Assembly: GCF_900114415.1 (NCBI RefSeq)
Contig: NZ_FOSZ01000004.1
Location: forward strand, 310,001 to 374,000
Length of the DNA stretch: 64,000 bases
From: Shimia haliotis
GTDB lineage: Bacteria > Pseudomonadota > Alphaproteobacteria > Rhodobacterales > Rhodobacteraceae
Reading direction: 5' to 3'
The notes beneath the pieces were generated by a model. It did no database searches and was not told the DNA's origin. It saw nothing but the letters and a program-made list of their open reading frames with translations. The position numbers and the translations under genes are program-made. Positions 33,732 through 43,201 of the stretch are shown one piece after another; the first letter of the stretch is position 1; every line of letters begins with the position of its first letter.

Positions 33732-34546
33732 TTCGGCAGTTTGATTTCTGATGCGCCTAGCGCATCTGCAAGGCGGGTTGACGCGGACCCAGGGCGGAGC
33801 GGTTGCGGTTGGCTCTCGTCAGGAGACCAGCCGGTCATAAAGATCATATCAAAGGTTGCTGTGAGGCGGCCCTCTTCCATGAAGTTCTCTACGTAAAGTT
33901 CCGCCGCGCGGATCAGCACTTTGCGCTGTGTTGGTTTGCGCAGGCGTTGATCAAGGGCGTTGGCTTCCCCCATCGCACGAAGATCCTTCATCAAGGCCCA
34001 GGGCGTTTCGTAGGTGACCTTTAGAGGGAGAGAATCGGCAACCGGCAAAGCCAGTCCGGCGCGTTGCAACAAGGCGCCCATATCGCGAATTTCACCCATC
34101 GGAACGACGCGGGGCGACAGGCCGCCCGTAATTTCGCTTTCGGCCTGCGCCAAAGCGCTGCGCAGCTCATTCAAAGTCTGGCCGCCAAATGTCACAGCCA
34201 GAAAAAGCCCGTCCGGAGAAAGGGCGCGGCGGCTTTGGATGATTTGCCCGACTGGATCATCGGCCCAATGCAGGCTTAACGCATGCACCACCAGATCATG
34301 CGCACCCTCGCGCAAATCAAGCACATCGGTGTCTTCCACTATCGCGGCGTCCGGAATGCAGCGGCGCCAAACATCAGGAAATCCGGTCACAATCGCGGGC
34401 CTTGTAAACCCTCTGTTAACCATACTGAGGCGATCCTGAACCTCCTCGATCGCGACCTCATGTAGGAACATACCTTTGGACACATCAGCGCGCGCGCGAT
34501 TGCGCGTCAGGGCCTTACGATCGGTGAGTTTCGGCTGGGTCTGCAT
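33728..34546 (-). CDS. BioC/NDUFAF5-like methyltransferase-fold protein with weak SAM motif
   Basis: A 272-residue protein. The later half (HDLVVHALSLHWADDPVGQI, ALSPDGLFLAVTFGGQTLNELR, GEIRDMGALLQRAGLALPV) is clearly the class I methyltransferase fold of the BioC/NDUFAF5 family. However, the first strand normally reading DLGCGTG is replaced by PAIVTGFPDVWRRCI, so the SAM-binding glycine loop is not recognisable. Human NDUFAF5, a relative, acts as an arginine hydroxylase in complex I assembly, so a non-methyltransferase role is conceivable. The ATG nearest the divergent comF is chosen. It is coupled to hemH. Confidence 0.75.
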   Translation of the reverse strand: MQTQPKLTDRKALTRNRARADVSKGMFLHEVAIEEVQDRLSMVNRGFTRPAIVTGFPDVWRRCIPDAAIVEDTDVLDLREGAHDLVVHALSLHWADDPVGQIIQSRRALSPDGLFLAVTFGGQTLNELRSALAQAESEITGGLSPRVVPMGEIRDMGALLQRAGLALPVADSLPLKVTYETPWALMKDLRAMGEANALDQRLRKPTQRKVLIRAAELYVENFMEEGRLTATFDMIFMTGWSPDESQPQPLRPGSASTRLADALGASEIKLPK

Positions 34547-34558
34547 GAGGCGGACAAT

Positions 34559-35293
34559 ATGACGAAGAAAAGTAAGTTTCAAACGGCCTTGCAGATGGTT
34601 TTTCCATCCCGCTGTGTTGCCTGCGGTGCATTGGTTGAAGGAGACTTCGGACTTTGCAGTTTATGTTGGGCGCAGACGCCGTTTTTGGGTGGTGCGCAAT
34701 GTGATTTTTGCGGAATTTCTGTTTTGGCAGAAAGTGTGGAAGATCAGCTCACTTGTGATGCGTGCCAATCCGTCCCTCGGCCTTGGGTTAAGGGCGCGGC
34801 AGCGTTGTCATACGAAGGTGTGGCGCGCAAATTGGTGTTGGCCTTGAAACATGGAGACCGGCAGGACATTGCATTGCCATGTTCAAAATGGATGGCGTCG
34901 GCCGGCAGGGAACTGTGGGAGGCGGAAGCCATAGTTGTGCCGGTGCCCTTGCACTGGAGCCGTTTGTTGAAACGGCGCTACAATCAGGCGGGCGTTTTGG
35001 CCAAGCGCGTGGCACGGCATTTGGATTTGGCATTTTGTCCTGATGCGTTGCTTCGGCCCCGCGTCAGGGGAACCACCGCAGGTCTCACCACCGAGGAGCG
35101 GTTTGATAAAATGTCTGGAGCCATAGAGCCGCACCCCAAACGCGGGCAGCGTTTGGCCGGCAGGCGGACGATTGTGGTGGATGACGTGATGACGAGCGGG
35201 GCGACTTTGACCGCCGCAGCGCAAGCGGCGTTGCAGGCTGGTGCCAAAGATGTGTGTGTGCTGACACTGGCACGCGTTGCAAAGGGCGACTAA
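34559..35293 (+). CDS. comF: ComF family phosphoribosyltransferase-like protein
   Basis: A 244-residue protein. The N-terminus has a double zinc-ribbon-like cysteine set (CVACG, CSLCW, CDFCG, CDAC) typical of ComF/GntX. The C-terminal phosphoribosyltransferase-like domain carries the PRPP-binding motif VVDDVMTSGATL (about residues 205-216). In competent bacteria ComF helps take single-stranded DNA into the cytoplasm; its role elsewhere is not settled. Starts 12 bp from the divergent methyltransferase gene, and is followed at 36 bp by grxC. Confidence 0.88.
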   Translation: MTKKSKFQTALQMVFPSRCVACGALVEGDFGLCSLCWAQTPFLGGAQCDFCGISVLAESVEDQLTCDACQSVPRPWVKGAAALSYEGVARKLVLALKHGDRQDIALPCSKWMASAGRELWEAEAIVVPVPLHWSRLLKRRYNQAGVLAKRVARHLDLAFCPDALLRPRVRGTTAGLTTEERFDKMSGAIEPHPKRGQRLAGRRTIVVDDVMTSGATLTAAAQAALQAGAKDVCVLTLARVAKGD

Positions 35294-35329
35294 ATGCCTG
35301 ACAAATGTTGAAACACTGAGGATCGCGCA

Positions 35330-35584
35330 ATGACGATTGAAATTTATACCAGCCCTCTTTGTGGCTTTTGCCACGCCGCCAAACGCTTGTTGAATCAAAA
35401 GGGCGTTGAGTACACCGAATTTGACGTTCTGTCAGAGCCTGACCGTAAGCCGGAGATGATCAAACGCGCCAACGGAGGTCGAACGGTTCCCCAAATTTTC
35501 GTCGGCGACATTCACGTGGGCGGGTGTGACGATCTTTATGCGCTTGAGCGTGCGGGCAAGCTCGATGGGCTGCTTGGCCGGTGA
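35330..35584 (+). CDS. grxC: Glutaredoxin 3
   Basis: An 84-residue thioredoxin-fold protein with active site CGFC at residues 11-14 (SPLCGFCHAAK), the cis-proline loop TVPQIF and the GGCDDLYAL motif that contacts glutathione. It reduces protein disulfides and glutathione mixed disulfides with GSH in the cytoplasm. The active-site sequence CGFC rather than CPYC is a common alphaproteobacterial variant. Operon with comF upstream and the nitrilase-family gene immediately downstream (stop and next frame overlap). Confidence 0.93.
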   Translation: MTIEIYTSPLCGFCHAAKRLLNQKGVEYTEFDVLSEPDRKPEMIKRANGGRTVPQIFVGDIHVGGCDDLYALERAGKLDGLLGR

Positions 35585-35589
35585 CGCCA

Positions 35590-36420
35590 ATGCGGATCGC
35601 ACTTTTACAGATCACGTCATCGGATCAGCCGTCGGAAAACCTGACGACTGTTGAAGGCATGATCCGCACAGCGGCGGCGCAAGGAGCCGGATTTATCTTT
35701 ACGCCAGAAGTGACCAACATTGTTTCCATGAGCCGGAAGCATCAGGTGAGTGTTTTGTGCCATGAAGGCGACGATCCAATGCTGGCGCGGGTGCGGGGCC
35801 TTTGTTCTGAATTGGGCGTTTGGGTCAGTCTTGGAAGCCTTGCCTTGAAAACAGAGGACACAGACGGACGGTTTGCCAATCGCTCCTTTGTGATTGATGA
35901 CAAGGGCGAAATTGCTGCCCGATACGACAAAATCCACATGTTTGATGTGGATGTGTCGCCAGAAGAAATCTATCGCGAATCCGACGGCTATCGTCCCGGA
36001 GCGGTGGCAACGACTGTGCCAACACCCGCTGGGACGGTCGGGTTGTCGATTTGTTACGACCTGCGGTTTCCGCATCTCCATCGCGCTTTGGCCAAATCTG
36101 GGGCGCAGATCTTGACCGTCCCAGCGGCATTTTCACCTGTCACCGGTGCTGCGCACTGGGAGGTTCTGTTGCGGGCGCGGGCCATTGAAACAGGATGTTT
36201 CGTTGTTGCGGCTGCACAAACCGGCCGGCATGACGCCACCGTAGGCAAATCGCGCCAAACTTATGGGCATTCGATGGTAATTGCGCCATGGGGAGAGGTT
36301 TTGGCAGATGCCGGAACCGACTGCGGCATCACATATGTTGATCTTGACCTGTCGATGGTGGACAAAGCGCGCAGACAAGTGCCCGCTTTGGGCCATGACC
36401 GAGAGTTCGACGGACCCTGA
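35590..36420 (+). CDS. Carbon-nitrogen hydrolase (nitrilase superfamily amidase)
   Basis: A 276-residue cytoplasmic hydrolase with the full Glu-Lys-Cys triad: Glu40 in FIFTPEVTN, Lys114 in RYDKIHMFD, and Cys155 in GLSICYDLRFPHLHR. This is the branch that includes Nit1/NitFhit and YafV-type enzymes; several members repair deaminated glutathione, which would fit its place next to glutaredoxin, though that is inference. The ATG is preferred to a GTG three codons earlier that overlaps the grxC stop. Its TGA overlaps the ATG of the MarR gene by one base. Confidence 0.87.
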   Translation: MRIALLQITSSDQPSENLTTVEGMIRTAAAQGAGFIFTPEVTNIVSMSRKHQVSVLCHEGDDPMLARVRGLCSELGVWVSLGSLALKTEDTDGRFANRSFVIDDKGEIAARYDKIHMFDVDVSPEEIYRESDGYRPGAVATTVPTPAGTVGLSICYDLRFPHLHRALAKSGAQILTVPAAFSPVTGAAHWEVLLRARAIETGCFVVAAAQTGRHDATVGKSRQTYGHSMVIAPWGEVLADAGTDCGITYVDLDLSMVDKARRQVPALGHDREFDGP

Positions 36421-36860
36421 TGAACGACAAAAGCGGCTTGGCCATTACCCTGTTTGGCGAGATCCTGATGGTGGATCAGCTCGCCCGTACGCGCTTGACC
36501 AAAGCGTTGCCCAAGGGAATGGAACTGTCTCATTTTTCCGTTTTGAATCAATTGGATCGAACGAATTCGGAGCGCAGCCCCGCACAGTTGGCAAAGACGT
36601 TCCACGTCACCCGCGGTGCCATGACCAATACCCTGCATAAGCTTGAACTGGCTGGATATGTGCATATCCGGCCGGATTGGGACGACGCCCGCCGCAAGAT
36701 GGTGGCCATAAGCCCCGCCGGCCGTCAGGCGCGGGATGCAGCGTTGGCGGGCATGGAGCCGCTGATTCGGGATATTGTCGAGAATCTCGGCGACGAGCGT
36801 GTCCGCTCGGCCCTACCGATTTTGCGGGAACTGCGCCTGCGCCTTGAGGACGACACTTAA
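36420..36860 (+). CDS. MarR-family transcriptional regulator
   Basis: A 146-residue winged-helix regulator. The helix-turn-helix is [24 protein letters not shown] (roughly residues 53-76) and the wing is [20 protein letters not shown]. Such proteins are dimeric repressors relieved by small ligands or oxidation. It is the last gene of comF-grxC-nitrilase-marR and overlaps its upstream neighbour by one base (TGATG). Targets unknown. Convergent with ubiG, stops overlapping by four bases. Confidence 0.88.
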   Translation: MNDKSGLAITLFGEILMVDQLARTRLTKALPKGMELSHFSVLNQLDRTNSERSPAQLAKTFHVTRGAMTNTLHKLELAGYVHIRPDWDDARRKMVAISPAGRQARDAALAGMEPLIRDIVENLGDERVRSALPILRELRLRLEDDT

Positions 36861-37600
36861 GGTTTCGTGCTGGCTGTGACGTAGTTGACAGACAGGTCCC
36901 GAGCCGAGATCGACCAGCTCCAAGCGATCGGGTTGAACACAAACCCTTTCCGGTCGACTGGTGTCACACCGGATTTCTCCAGTAGCGCAAACAATTCATC
37001 TGGCGTGATGAATTTGTGCCATTCATGCGTTCCCTTGGGCAGCCAGCGCATAACAAACTCGGCGCCGACAATCGCCATAGCAAAGCTCTTGGGATTGCGG
37101 TTGATCGTAGAGCAGAGATGCAGGCCACCCGATTTCAGAAGACGTTGGCAAACCGTCAGAAATTCCAGAGGATCGGCAACGTGTTCCACAACTTCCATGT
37201 TCAGAACGACATCGAATTGCTCGCCAGCTTCGGCCATCGCTTCAGCGGTGGTGTGTCTATAGTCGATGTCTAGACCGGATTGTTCCGCATGGACTCTTGC
37301 CACAGGAATATTGCCGCCTGCCGCATCGGCGCCCACGACTGTTGCTCCGAGGCGTGCCATTGGTTCGGAAAGCAGTCCGCCACCGCATCCGATATCCAGC
37401 AATCGCAATCCGGCAAAGGGCAACTCTGTGTTCAGGTCGCGATTGAACTCTGCCGCGATCTGCGTCGTAATATAGTCCAGACGGCAGGGATTGAGCATGT
37501 GGAGAGGCTTGAACTTGCCATTGGGGTCCCACCATTCGGCGGCCATGGCCTCGAATTTGGCGACCTCGGACGGGTCAACGGTGCTCTGGGAGGCTTGCAT
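36857..37600 (-). CDS. ubiG: Ubiquinone biosynthesis O-methyltransferase
   Basis: A 247-residue SAM-dependent methyltransferase that performs both O-methylations in ubiquinone synthesis. The hallmarks are [20 protein letters not shown] (the family N-terminus), [20 protein letters not shown] for SAM binding (about residues 67-86), and [13 protein letters not shown]. Full length. Single-gene unit, starting 50 bp from the divergent proline iminopeptidase gene. Membrane-associated in the Ubi complex. Confidence 0.95.
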   Translation of the reverse strand: MQASQSTVDPSEVAKFEAMAAEWWDPNGKFKPLHMLNPCRLDYITTQIAAEFNRDLNTELPFAGLRLLDIGCGGGLLSEPMARLGATVVGADAAGGNIPVARVHAEQSGLDIDYRHTTAEAMAEAGEQFDVVLNMEVVEHVADPLEFLTVCQRLLKSGGLHLCSTINRNPKSFAMAIVGAEFVMRWLPKGTHEWHKFITPDELFALLEKSGVTPVDRKGFVFNPIAWSWSISARDLSVNYVTASTKP

Positions 37601-37650
37601 TTAATACTCTCCGTGGGTCATGTGGGCTGTCTCTACATTTAAGGAAAGAC

Positions 37651-38625
37651 ATGGACAAGAACTCGGGCCAAAAGCGCGCAGTGCAGTATCTTTATCCGCC
37701 GGTCGAGCCATTTGACCAGAGGATGTTGGATGTTGGCGACGGGCATCAGGTTTATGTGGAACAATCTGGCAATCCCAAGGGGCTGCCGGTGGTGGTTGTG
37801 CATGGCGGTCCGGGCGGCGGGTGCAGCCCTGCGATGCGACGGTATTTCGATCCCAGTGTCTATCGGGTGATCCTTTTTGATCAGCGAGGCTGTGGCAGGT
37901 CGCGGCCTCATGCGAGCATCGAGGACAACACAACATGGCACCTTGTTGCGGATATGGAACTTATTCGCACTACGCTTGGGATTTCCGATTGGATCGTCTT
38001 TGGCGGCAGCTGGGGCGCGACCTTGTCCTTGCTTTATGCGCAGGCGCATCCAGAAAAGGTGGTCTGTTTGGTGCTGCGTGGCGTCTTCTTGATGATGCAG
38101 CGGGAACTCGATTGGTTTTACGGCGGTGGCGCAGGGCATTTTTGGCCGGAACCGTGGGAGCGATTTACATCGTTGGTGCCGACGGAAGAGCGTGGCGATT
38201 TTATCGAGGCCTATCACCACCGCTTGTTTTGCGGCGATCGCGCGACCGAAGTGAAATACGCCCGTGCTTGGGCGTCGTGGGAAAACGCCTTGGCGTCTGT
38301 TTATTCAAGCGGTGCTGGCGGAGAGGCGCCGGCGGAATATGCGCGTGCCTTCTCTCGGCTGGAGAATCACTATTTCCGCAACAAGGGTTTTCTTGAGTTT
38401 GACGGGCAGATTCTGGGCCATATGGACAGAATTAAGGATATTCCCGGATTCATTGTCCAGGGTCGCTACGACATGATTTGTCCGCCAAAGGCAGCCTATG
38501 AGCTGACCGAGTCTTGGGGAGAGATGGCGGATCTGCGTATGGTGCGCAATGCGGGGCATGCTCTGTCTGAACCCGGTATAAGTGCGGAACTTGTGCGCAT
38601 AATGGATCAACTTGCGCGGGCCTGA
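37651..38625 (+). CDS. pip: Prolyl aminopeptidase (proline iminopeptidase)
   Basis: A 324-residue alpha/beta hydrolase of peptidase family S33 that removes N-terminal proline from peptides. The oxyanion-hole region is VVHGGPGGGCSP (residues 50-60), the nucleophile is Ser120 in FGGSWGATLS, the acid lies in VQGRYDMICPP and the histidine in RNAGHALSEPG. Length and order match the classical monomeric enzyme. Cytoplasmic. Followed after 79 bp by a peptide-type binding protein gene. Confidence 0.93.
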   Translation: MDKNSGQKRAVQYLYPPVEPFDQRMLDVGDGHQVYVEQSGNPKGLPVVVVHGGPGGGCSPAMRRYFDPSVYRVILFDQRGCGRSRPHASIEDNTTWHLVADMELIRTTLGISDWIVFGGSWGATLSLLYAQAHPEKVVCLVLRGVFLMMQRELDWFYGGGAGHFWPEPWERFTSLVPTEERGDFIEAYHHRLFCGDRATEVKYARAWASWENALASVYSSGAGGEAPAEYARAFSRLENHYFRNKGFLEFDGQILGHMDRIKDIPGFIVQGRYDMICPPKAAYELTESWGEMADLRMVRNAGHALSEPGISAELVRIMDQLARA

Positions 38626-38704
38626 GGGCGACTTGGTATGATGGGGGCTGGACATCGGGGCGATGTCGTCGTCTGATCGGCGTCCGAAATTGGAGAGTTA
38701 ACCC

Positions 38705-40180
38705 ATGACACGGATCAGCAGGCGTAGCCTTTTGACCAGCGGTGCTGCAGCCGGTGTGCTTGCCGCCAGCGGTCTTGGCGTGGCGGCTGCACCGAAAACC
38801 GGCGGCACGTTGCGGGCGGTTTTGCCGGGCGGATCGGTGTCCGACACATGGGATGCGCGCGAACATTCCGAGCTTTTCATGATGGCTGCAGCGCATGGCG
38901 CGGTGTTTGACTGTTTGACCGAGATCGGCCCTGACGGTGCATTGCGCGGTGAGCTGGCCGAAAGCTGGGACGCCAGCCCGGATGCGCGCGTCTGGACCTT
39001 TGATCTGCGGCGTGATGCCGTGTTCCACAACGGCAAGGCTTTTGGCGCGGATGATGTTTTAGAATCCTTTGCGCTGCATGGGCCGGAAAGCCGTTCTCCG
39101 GCCGCGCCGTTGTTGGCGGGTGTGCAAAACCTGCGCAAGTTGACCGGCCATCAGGTGCAGTTTGAGTTGGCTGCACCCAATGCAGACTTCCCTTATTTGC
39201 TTTCGGATTATCACCTCGTGATCTATCCGGCAGGCTACGTGGAATTGGCGATGATCGGTGGGATCGGCACCGGAATGTATCGCGTCGAGAATTTCCAACC
39301 CGGCGAGGTGTTCAGCGCATCTCGGGTGCAGGGCCATTATAAGGACGGCAAAGCGGGGTTCTTTGATAGTTTGGAGTTTACGGCCGCGACCTCGGCGCTG
39401 GGCATGCAGATGTTGTCGGATGGAACGGTGGATACCGTGGGTCAAATCAGCGCGGTGGATGCAGTGCATTTGGCCGATTGGCGCGGAGTCCGGTTACAGA
39501 AAGCCACCGGTAACGCCCATGTGGCCCTGACATCTCACGGTGATCTCAACCTGCGTCGGGCGTTGCAGCACGGCCTGGATCGGCGGGCGCTTTTAGATGA
39601 TGTGTTGCTTGGTCACGGCGATATTGGTCGAGACTCACCGGTTGGACCGGCAAACCAGTATTTTGCCGTTAAGTTGGATGCACCAGCGTTTGATTCTGAT
39701 TTGGCCCGACACTTCCTGAAGAAATCTGGCGTAGATCGTTTGAACTTGTCTGTGATGCATCATCTGCCAGCACCTTCGAGCCAATTGGCAGAGGCGATTG
39801 GGACGCAGTTTTCAGCGCTTGGACTGCCGGTTCAGATCGGCACGGGGTCTGGCGTGGTACACAGCAGTGCGGGTCGTGCGACCGAAGACTGGGTGCTGTC
39901 GATATACCTGACAGCTGGCGCGCCTTGGAATGCTTCAAATTGGACGCATCCAATGTTTGAAACCATGCTTTTGTCCGCACGCTCGGAGCTGGACTCTACC
40001 AAACGCCGCGCTCGGTATCAGGACATTCAGGAATTGCTGAGAAACGAAGGCCCAATGACCGTGCCTGTGTTTGCAGACCACTTACAGGCGGTGTCGAATC
40101 GCATCGAAACGCCATCGGCCATTGGCCGCCACTGGGCGATGGACAATGCGCGGTTCGCAGAGAGATGGTGGCGCGCCTGA
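38705..40180 (+). CDS. ABC transporter substrate-binding protein, peptide/nickel type (SBP_bac_5)
   Basis: A 491-residue exported protein. The N-terminus is a twin-arginine-like signal (RISRRSLLTSGAAAGVLAASG). The mature part has the family 5 layout: GGTLRAVLPGG near its start, LAESWDASPDARVWTFDLRRD, FHNGKAFGADDVLESF, and a C-terminal AAPWNASNW-like region. It would capture peptides or similar compounds in the periplasm, but no permease or ATPase genes are adjacent, so it is an orphan. Its position behind proline iminopeptidase suggests peptide use. Confidence 0.87.
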   Translation: MTRISRRSLLTSGAAAGVLAASGLGVAAAPKTGGTLRAVLPGGSVSDTWDAREHSELFMMAAAHGAVFDCLTEIGPDGALRGELAESWDASPDARVWTFDLRRDAVFHNGKAFGADDVLESFALHGPESRSPAAPLLAGVQNLRKLTGHQVQFELAAPNADFPYLLSDYHLVIYPAGYVELAMIGGIGTGMYRVENFQPGEVFSASRVQGHYKDGKAGFFDSLEFTAATSALGMQMLSDGTVDTVGQISAVDAVHLADWRGVRLQKATGNAHVALTSHGDLNLRRALQHGLDRRALLDDVLLGHGDIGRDSPVGPANQYFAVKLDAPAFDSDLARHFLKKSGVDRLNLSVMHHLPAPSSQLAEAIGTQFSALGLPVQIGTGSGVVHSSAGRATEDWVLSIYLTAGAPWNASNWTHPMFETMLLSARSELDSTKRRARYQDIQELLRNEGPMTVPVFADHLQAVSNRIETPSAIGRHWAMDNARFAERWWRA

Positions 40181-40283
40181 ACGCATAGACCGATTGGCCC
40201 TTGCAGACTCAGCCTATCGGACGTATATCGCTCTCAACAGCGGCGCGGTCGGTTTAGCCTGAACGCTCCACCGGGAAACATCG

Positions 40284-40306
40284 ACGGGCCGCGCGCCCGT
40301 TTTTTT
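40284..40306 (+). terminator. Hairpin with T-run upstream of rimP
   Basis: A 6-bp stem (ACGGGC / GCCCGT) with a 5-base loop is followed by seven T. It is 104 bases after the binding-protein stop and only 18 bases before the rimP ATG. It may terminate the upstream gene, or act as an attenuator in the rimP-nusA-infB leader, since it lies so close to the first start codon. Confidence 0.65.
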
Positions 40307-40323
40307 GTGCTTGGAAGACATCA

Positions 40324-40914
40324 ATGAGTGACCTGATTGCCAAGGCGGCAATTGACCGCAAACTAGCCGAGATCGTCGGCCCCGTTATCGAAGATATGGG
40401 GTTCGAACTGGTCCGTTTGCGTCTTATGGGTGGCAACACCCACACACTGCAAATCATGGCGGAACGTCCGTCGGGCGGCATCGAAGTGGATGAATGCGCA
40501 GCAATTTCCAACGCGGTCAGTGCCGTTCTGGATGTCGAAGATCCGCTTGTTGACAGCTATGTTCTTGAAGTTGGCAGCCCTGGTATTGACCGCCCTTTGA
40601 CTCGCCTCAAGGATTTCGACACCTATGAGGGATATGAGGCAAAACTGGAAACCAGTGAGCTGATCGGCGGGCGTAAGCGTTTTAAGGGCGTTTTGGCGGG
40701 CGTTGAAGGTGATGATGTCCTGATCAACATCGATGATCAGGGTGAAACCGTGACCGTTGGGTTGCAGTTTGACTGGCTGGCCGAGGCCAAACTGGTTCTG
40801 ACTGACGATCTGATCAAAGAAATGCTGAAGGCTCGCAAGGATGCGGGCGTTTTGAACGAAGACAAATTTGACGACATCGAGACCGACGAGTCTGCGGACG
40901 AGTCCGAGGAGTAA
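40324..40914 (+). CDS. rimP: Ribosome maturation factor RimP
   Basis: A 196-residue protein needed for 30S subunit maturation. The N-domain begins with IGPV-like residues ([21 protein letters not shown]), followed by [20 protein letters not shown] and the signature [14 protein letters not shown]. The C-terminus is an acidic extension (about 40 residues ending DESADESEE), common in alphaproteobacteria. First gene of rimP-nusA-ylxR-infB; five bases separate it from nusA. Confidence 0.95.
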   Translation: MSDLIAKAAIDRKLAEIVGPVIEDMGFELVRLRLMGGNTHTLQIMAERPSGGIEVDECAAISNAVSAVLDVEDPLVDSYVLEVGSPGIDRPLTRLKDFDTYEGYEAKLETSELIGGRKRFKGVLAGVEGDDVLINIDDQGETVTVGLQFDWLAEAKLVLTDDLIKEMLKARKDAGVLNEDKFDDIETDESADESEE

Positions 40915-40919
40915 ATAAG

Positions 40920-42545
40920 ATGGCAATCACCTCTGCAAACCAGCTTGAGCTTCTGCAAACTGCTGAAGCTGTGGCACGCGAAAAGATGATCGACCCGGGC
41001 CTCGTGGTCGAAGCGATGGAAGAATCCCTCGCCCGCGCAGCCAAGAGCCGCTACGGCGCCGAAATGGACATCCGTGTCAGCATCGATCGCAAGACCGGTA
41101 AGGCGACGTTCACCCGCGTGCGCACCGTGGTCGAGGACGAAGAGCTTGAGAACTATCAGGCCGAGTTCACGGTGGAGCAAGCCAAGCAGTACATGGAAAG
41201 TCCCGAAGTCGGTCAGCAGTACATCGAAGAAGTGCCGCCGGTTGAAATGGGCCGTATTGCTGCGCAATCTGCCAAGCAGGTTATTTTGCAGAAGGTGCGC
41301 GAAGCAGAGCGTGATCGTCAATATGATGAATTCCACGATCGCGTGGGTACCATCATCAACGGTCTGGTCAAACGCGAAGAGTATGGCAACGTGATCGTTG
41401 ATGTGGGCCGTGGCGAAGCCATTCTGCGTCGCAACGAGAAGATCGGCCGCGAAAGCTATCGCCCGAACGACCGCATCCGCTGCTTCATCAAAGATGTACG
41501 CCGTGAGACCCGTGGTCCGCAGATCTTCCTGTCGCGCACCGCGCCTGAGTTCATGGCAGAACTGTTCAAGATGGAAGTGCCGGAAATCTATGACGGCATC
41601 ATCGACATCAAAGCCGTAGCTCGCGATCCCGGTTCGCGCGCCAAGATTGCCGTCATCAGCCACGATGGCTCTATTGATCCCGTGGGGGCCTGTGTTGGTA
41701 TGCGCGGCTCCCGCGTTCAGGCGGTTGTGAACGAGCTTCAGGGTGAAAAAATCGACATCATCCCATGGAACGAAGATCAGCCGACGTTCCTTGTAAACGC
41801 GCTACAGCCGGCCGAAGTGACCAAAGTTGTTCTGGACGAAGAAGCCGGCAAAATCGAAGTTGTTGTGCCTGATGAGCAGCTTTCGCTGGCCATTGGCCGT
41901 CGCGGCCAGAACGTGCGCCTTGCGTCGCAGCTGACTGCGTTGGATATCGACATCATGACCGAGGCCGAAGAATCCGAACGCCGCCAGAAAGAGTTCGAAG
42001 AGCGTACCAAGCTGTTCATGGACACGCTGGATCTCGATGAGTTCTTCGCACAGCTTCTGGTTTCGGAAGGCTTTACCAACCTTGAAGAGGTTGCCTACGT
42101 GGAAGTTGACGAACTGTTGGTCATTGATGGTGTTGACGAAGACACGGCCAACGAACTTCAGGCACGTGCACGTGACTTCATCGAAGCACAGAATAAAGCC
42201 GCGCTTGATGCGGCGCGTGAACTGGGTGTTGAAGACAGCCTGGTTGCATTTGAAGGTCTGACACCCCAGATGATTGAGGCGCTCGCGAAAGACGGCGTTC
42301 TGACGCTTGAAGACTTCGCAACATGTGCAGATTGGGAACTCGCCGGTGGCTGGACCAATGTGGATGGCGAGCGTGTAAAAGACGACGGTGTGCTAGAGCC
42401 CTTCGGCATGACACTGGAAACTGCGCAAGACATGGTGATGACCGCGCGTATCGTTTTGGGTTGGGTTGATCCGGCCGAGCTGGAAACCGCTGCTGAGGAA
42501 GAAGCCGGTGAAGAAGGCGCTTCCGACGAGGAGGCCGAGGCCTGA
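40920..42545 (+). CDS. nusA: Transcription termination/antitermination factor NusA
   Basis: A 541-residue protein that binds RNA polymerase and nascent RNA. The order is N-terminal domain (to about 130), S1 domain (about 135-200, [16 protein letters not shown]), two KH domains (about 230-345, including [18 protein letters not shown] and [16 protein letters not shown]), then helix-hairpin-helix-type C-terminal repeats and an acidic tail ([18 protein letters not shown]). Second gene of the operon; probably autoregulates it by its effect on termination. Confidence 0.97.
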   Translation: MAITSANQLELLQTAEAVAREKMIDPGLVVEAMEESLARAAKSRYGAEMDIRVSIDRKTGKATFTRVRTVVEDEELENYQAEFTVEQAKQYMESPEVGQQYIEEVPPVEMGRIAAQSAKQVILQKVREAERDRQYDEFHDRVGTIINGLVKREEYGNVIVDVGRGEAILRRNEKIGRESYRPNDRIRCFIKDVRRETRGPQIFLSRTAPEFMAELFKMEVPEIYDGIIDIKAVARDPGSRAKIAVISHDGSIDPVGACVGMRGSRVQAVVNELQGEKIDIIPWNEDQPTFLVNALQPAEVTKVVLDEEAGKIEVVVPDEQLSLAIGRRGQNVRLASQLTALDIDIMTEAEESERRQKEFEERTKLFMDTLDLDEFFAQLLVSEGFTNLEEVAYVEVDELLVIDGVDEDTANELQARARDFIEAQNKAALDAARELGVEDSLVAFEGLTPQMIEALAKDGVLTLEDFATCADWELAGGWTNVDGERVKDDGVLEPFGMTLETAQDMVMTARIVLGWVDPAELETAAEEEAGEEGASDEEAEA

Positions 42546-42568
42546 TCTCAGGCCTCGGGGGTCTTGAC

Positions 42569-43201
42569 ATGAGCCGCGGAGGGCGGGCCGACGAACGGCC
42601 ATCCGAACCGGAGCGCAAGTGCATCGCCACTGGTGCAAGCTCGTCTACCAACGGGCTTGTACGGTTTGTGGTTGGACCTGATGGCACTGTAGTGCCCGAC
42701 ATCCTCGGCAAGTTGCCTGGTCGCGGTATGTGGGTTTCCGCGGATCGCGAAGCGATCGAGAAAGCAGCCAAGAAAGGTCTGTTTTCGCGCGCAGCAAAAC
42801 AAAAGGTGCAGGTTCCGGCGGGGCTTGTTGACGAGGTCGAGCGCCAATTGGCACATCGCGTTGTTGAGCTCGTAAGCCTGTCGCGTCGATCTGGATCGGC
42901 TGTGACTGGATATGAAAAGGTCAAGGATTGGCTTGTCAAAGATGTGGCTGAAATCCTGCTTCAGGCATCTGACGGGTCAGAGCGCGGAAAAATGAAACTG
43001 CGGCCGCCAAATGGGGGCCATTACTTTGACTGCCTGACAGCCAGCGAATTGGGTTTGGCATTTGGGCGACAAACTGTGATACATGGGGCGCTTGCGTCTG
43101 GCGGACTCACTCTACGTGTTGTAGAGGAAGCCCAAAGATTAAAAGGCGTACGCAAAAATTCGGTGGCAGGGGCCGCCGGGAAGGACAAGAAAGCCAGATG
43201 A
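42569..43201 (+). CDS. YlxR (DUF448) RNA-binding protein with C-terminal L7Ae-like domain
   Basis: A 210-residue protein. The N-terminal domain is DUF448/Ylx[21 protein letters not shown] and [20 protein letters not shown]. The second half ([20 protein letters not shown], then [11 protein letters not shown]) looks like an L7Ae/YlxQ fold, which in Gram-positives is a separate gene in the same operon. Alphaproteobacteria carry the two fused. It is thought to act with RNA in the nusA-infB operon; YlxR has also been linked to RNase P in some bacteria. Stop overlaps the infB ATG. Confidence 0.88.
   Translation: MSRGGRADERPSEPERKCIATGASSSTNGLVRFVVGPDGTVVPDILGKLPGRGMWVSADREAIEKAAKKGLFSRAAKQKVQVPAGLVDEVERQLAHRVVELVSLSRRSGSAVTGYEKVKDWLVKDVAEILLQASDGSERGKMKLRPPNGGHYFDCLTASELGLAFGRQTVIHGALASGGLTLRVVEEAQRLKGVRKNSVAGAAGKDKKAR

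Noticed and set aside
42569..43201. The YlxR-L7Ae-like fusion as a novelty
   Set aside because: This arrangement is usual for alphaproteobacteria in the nusA-infB operon.
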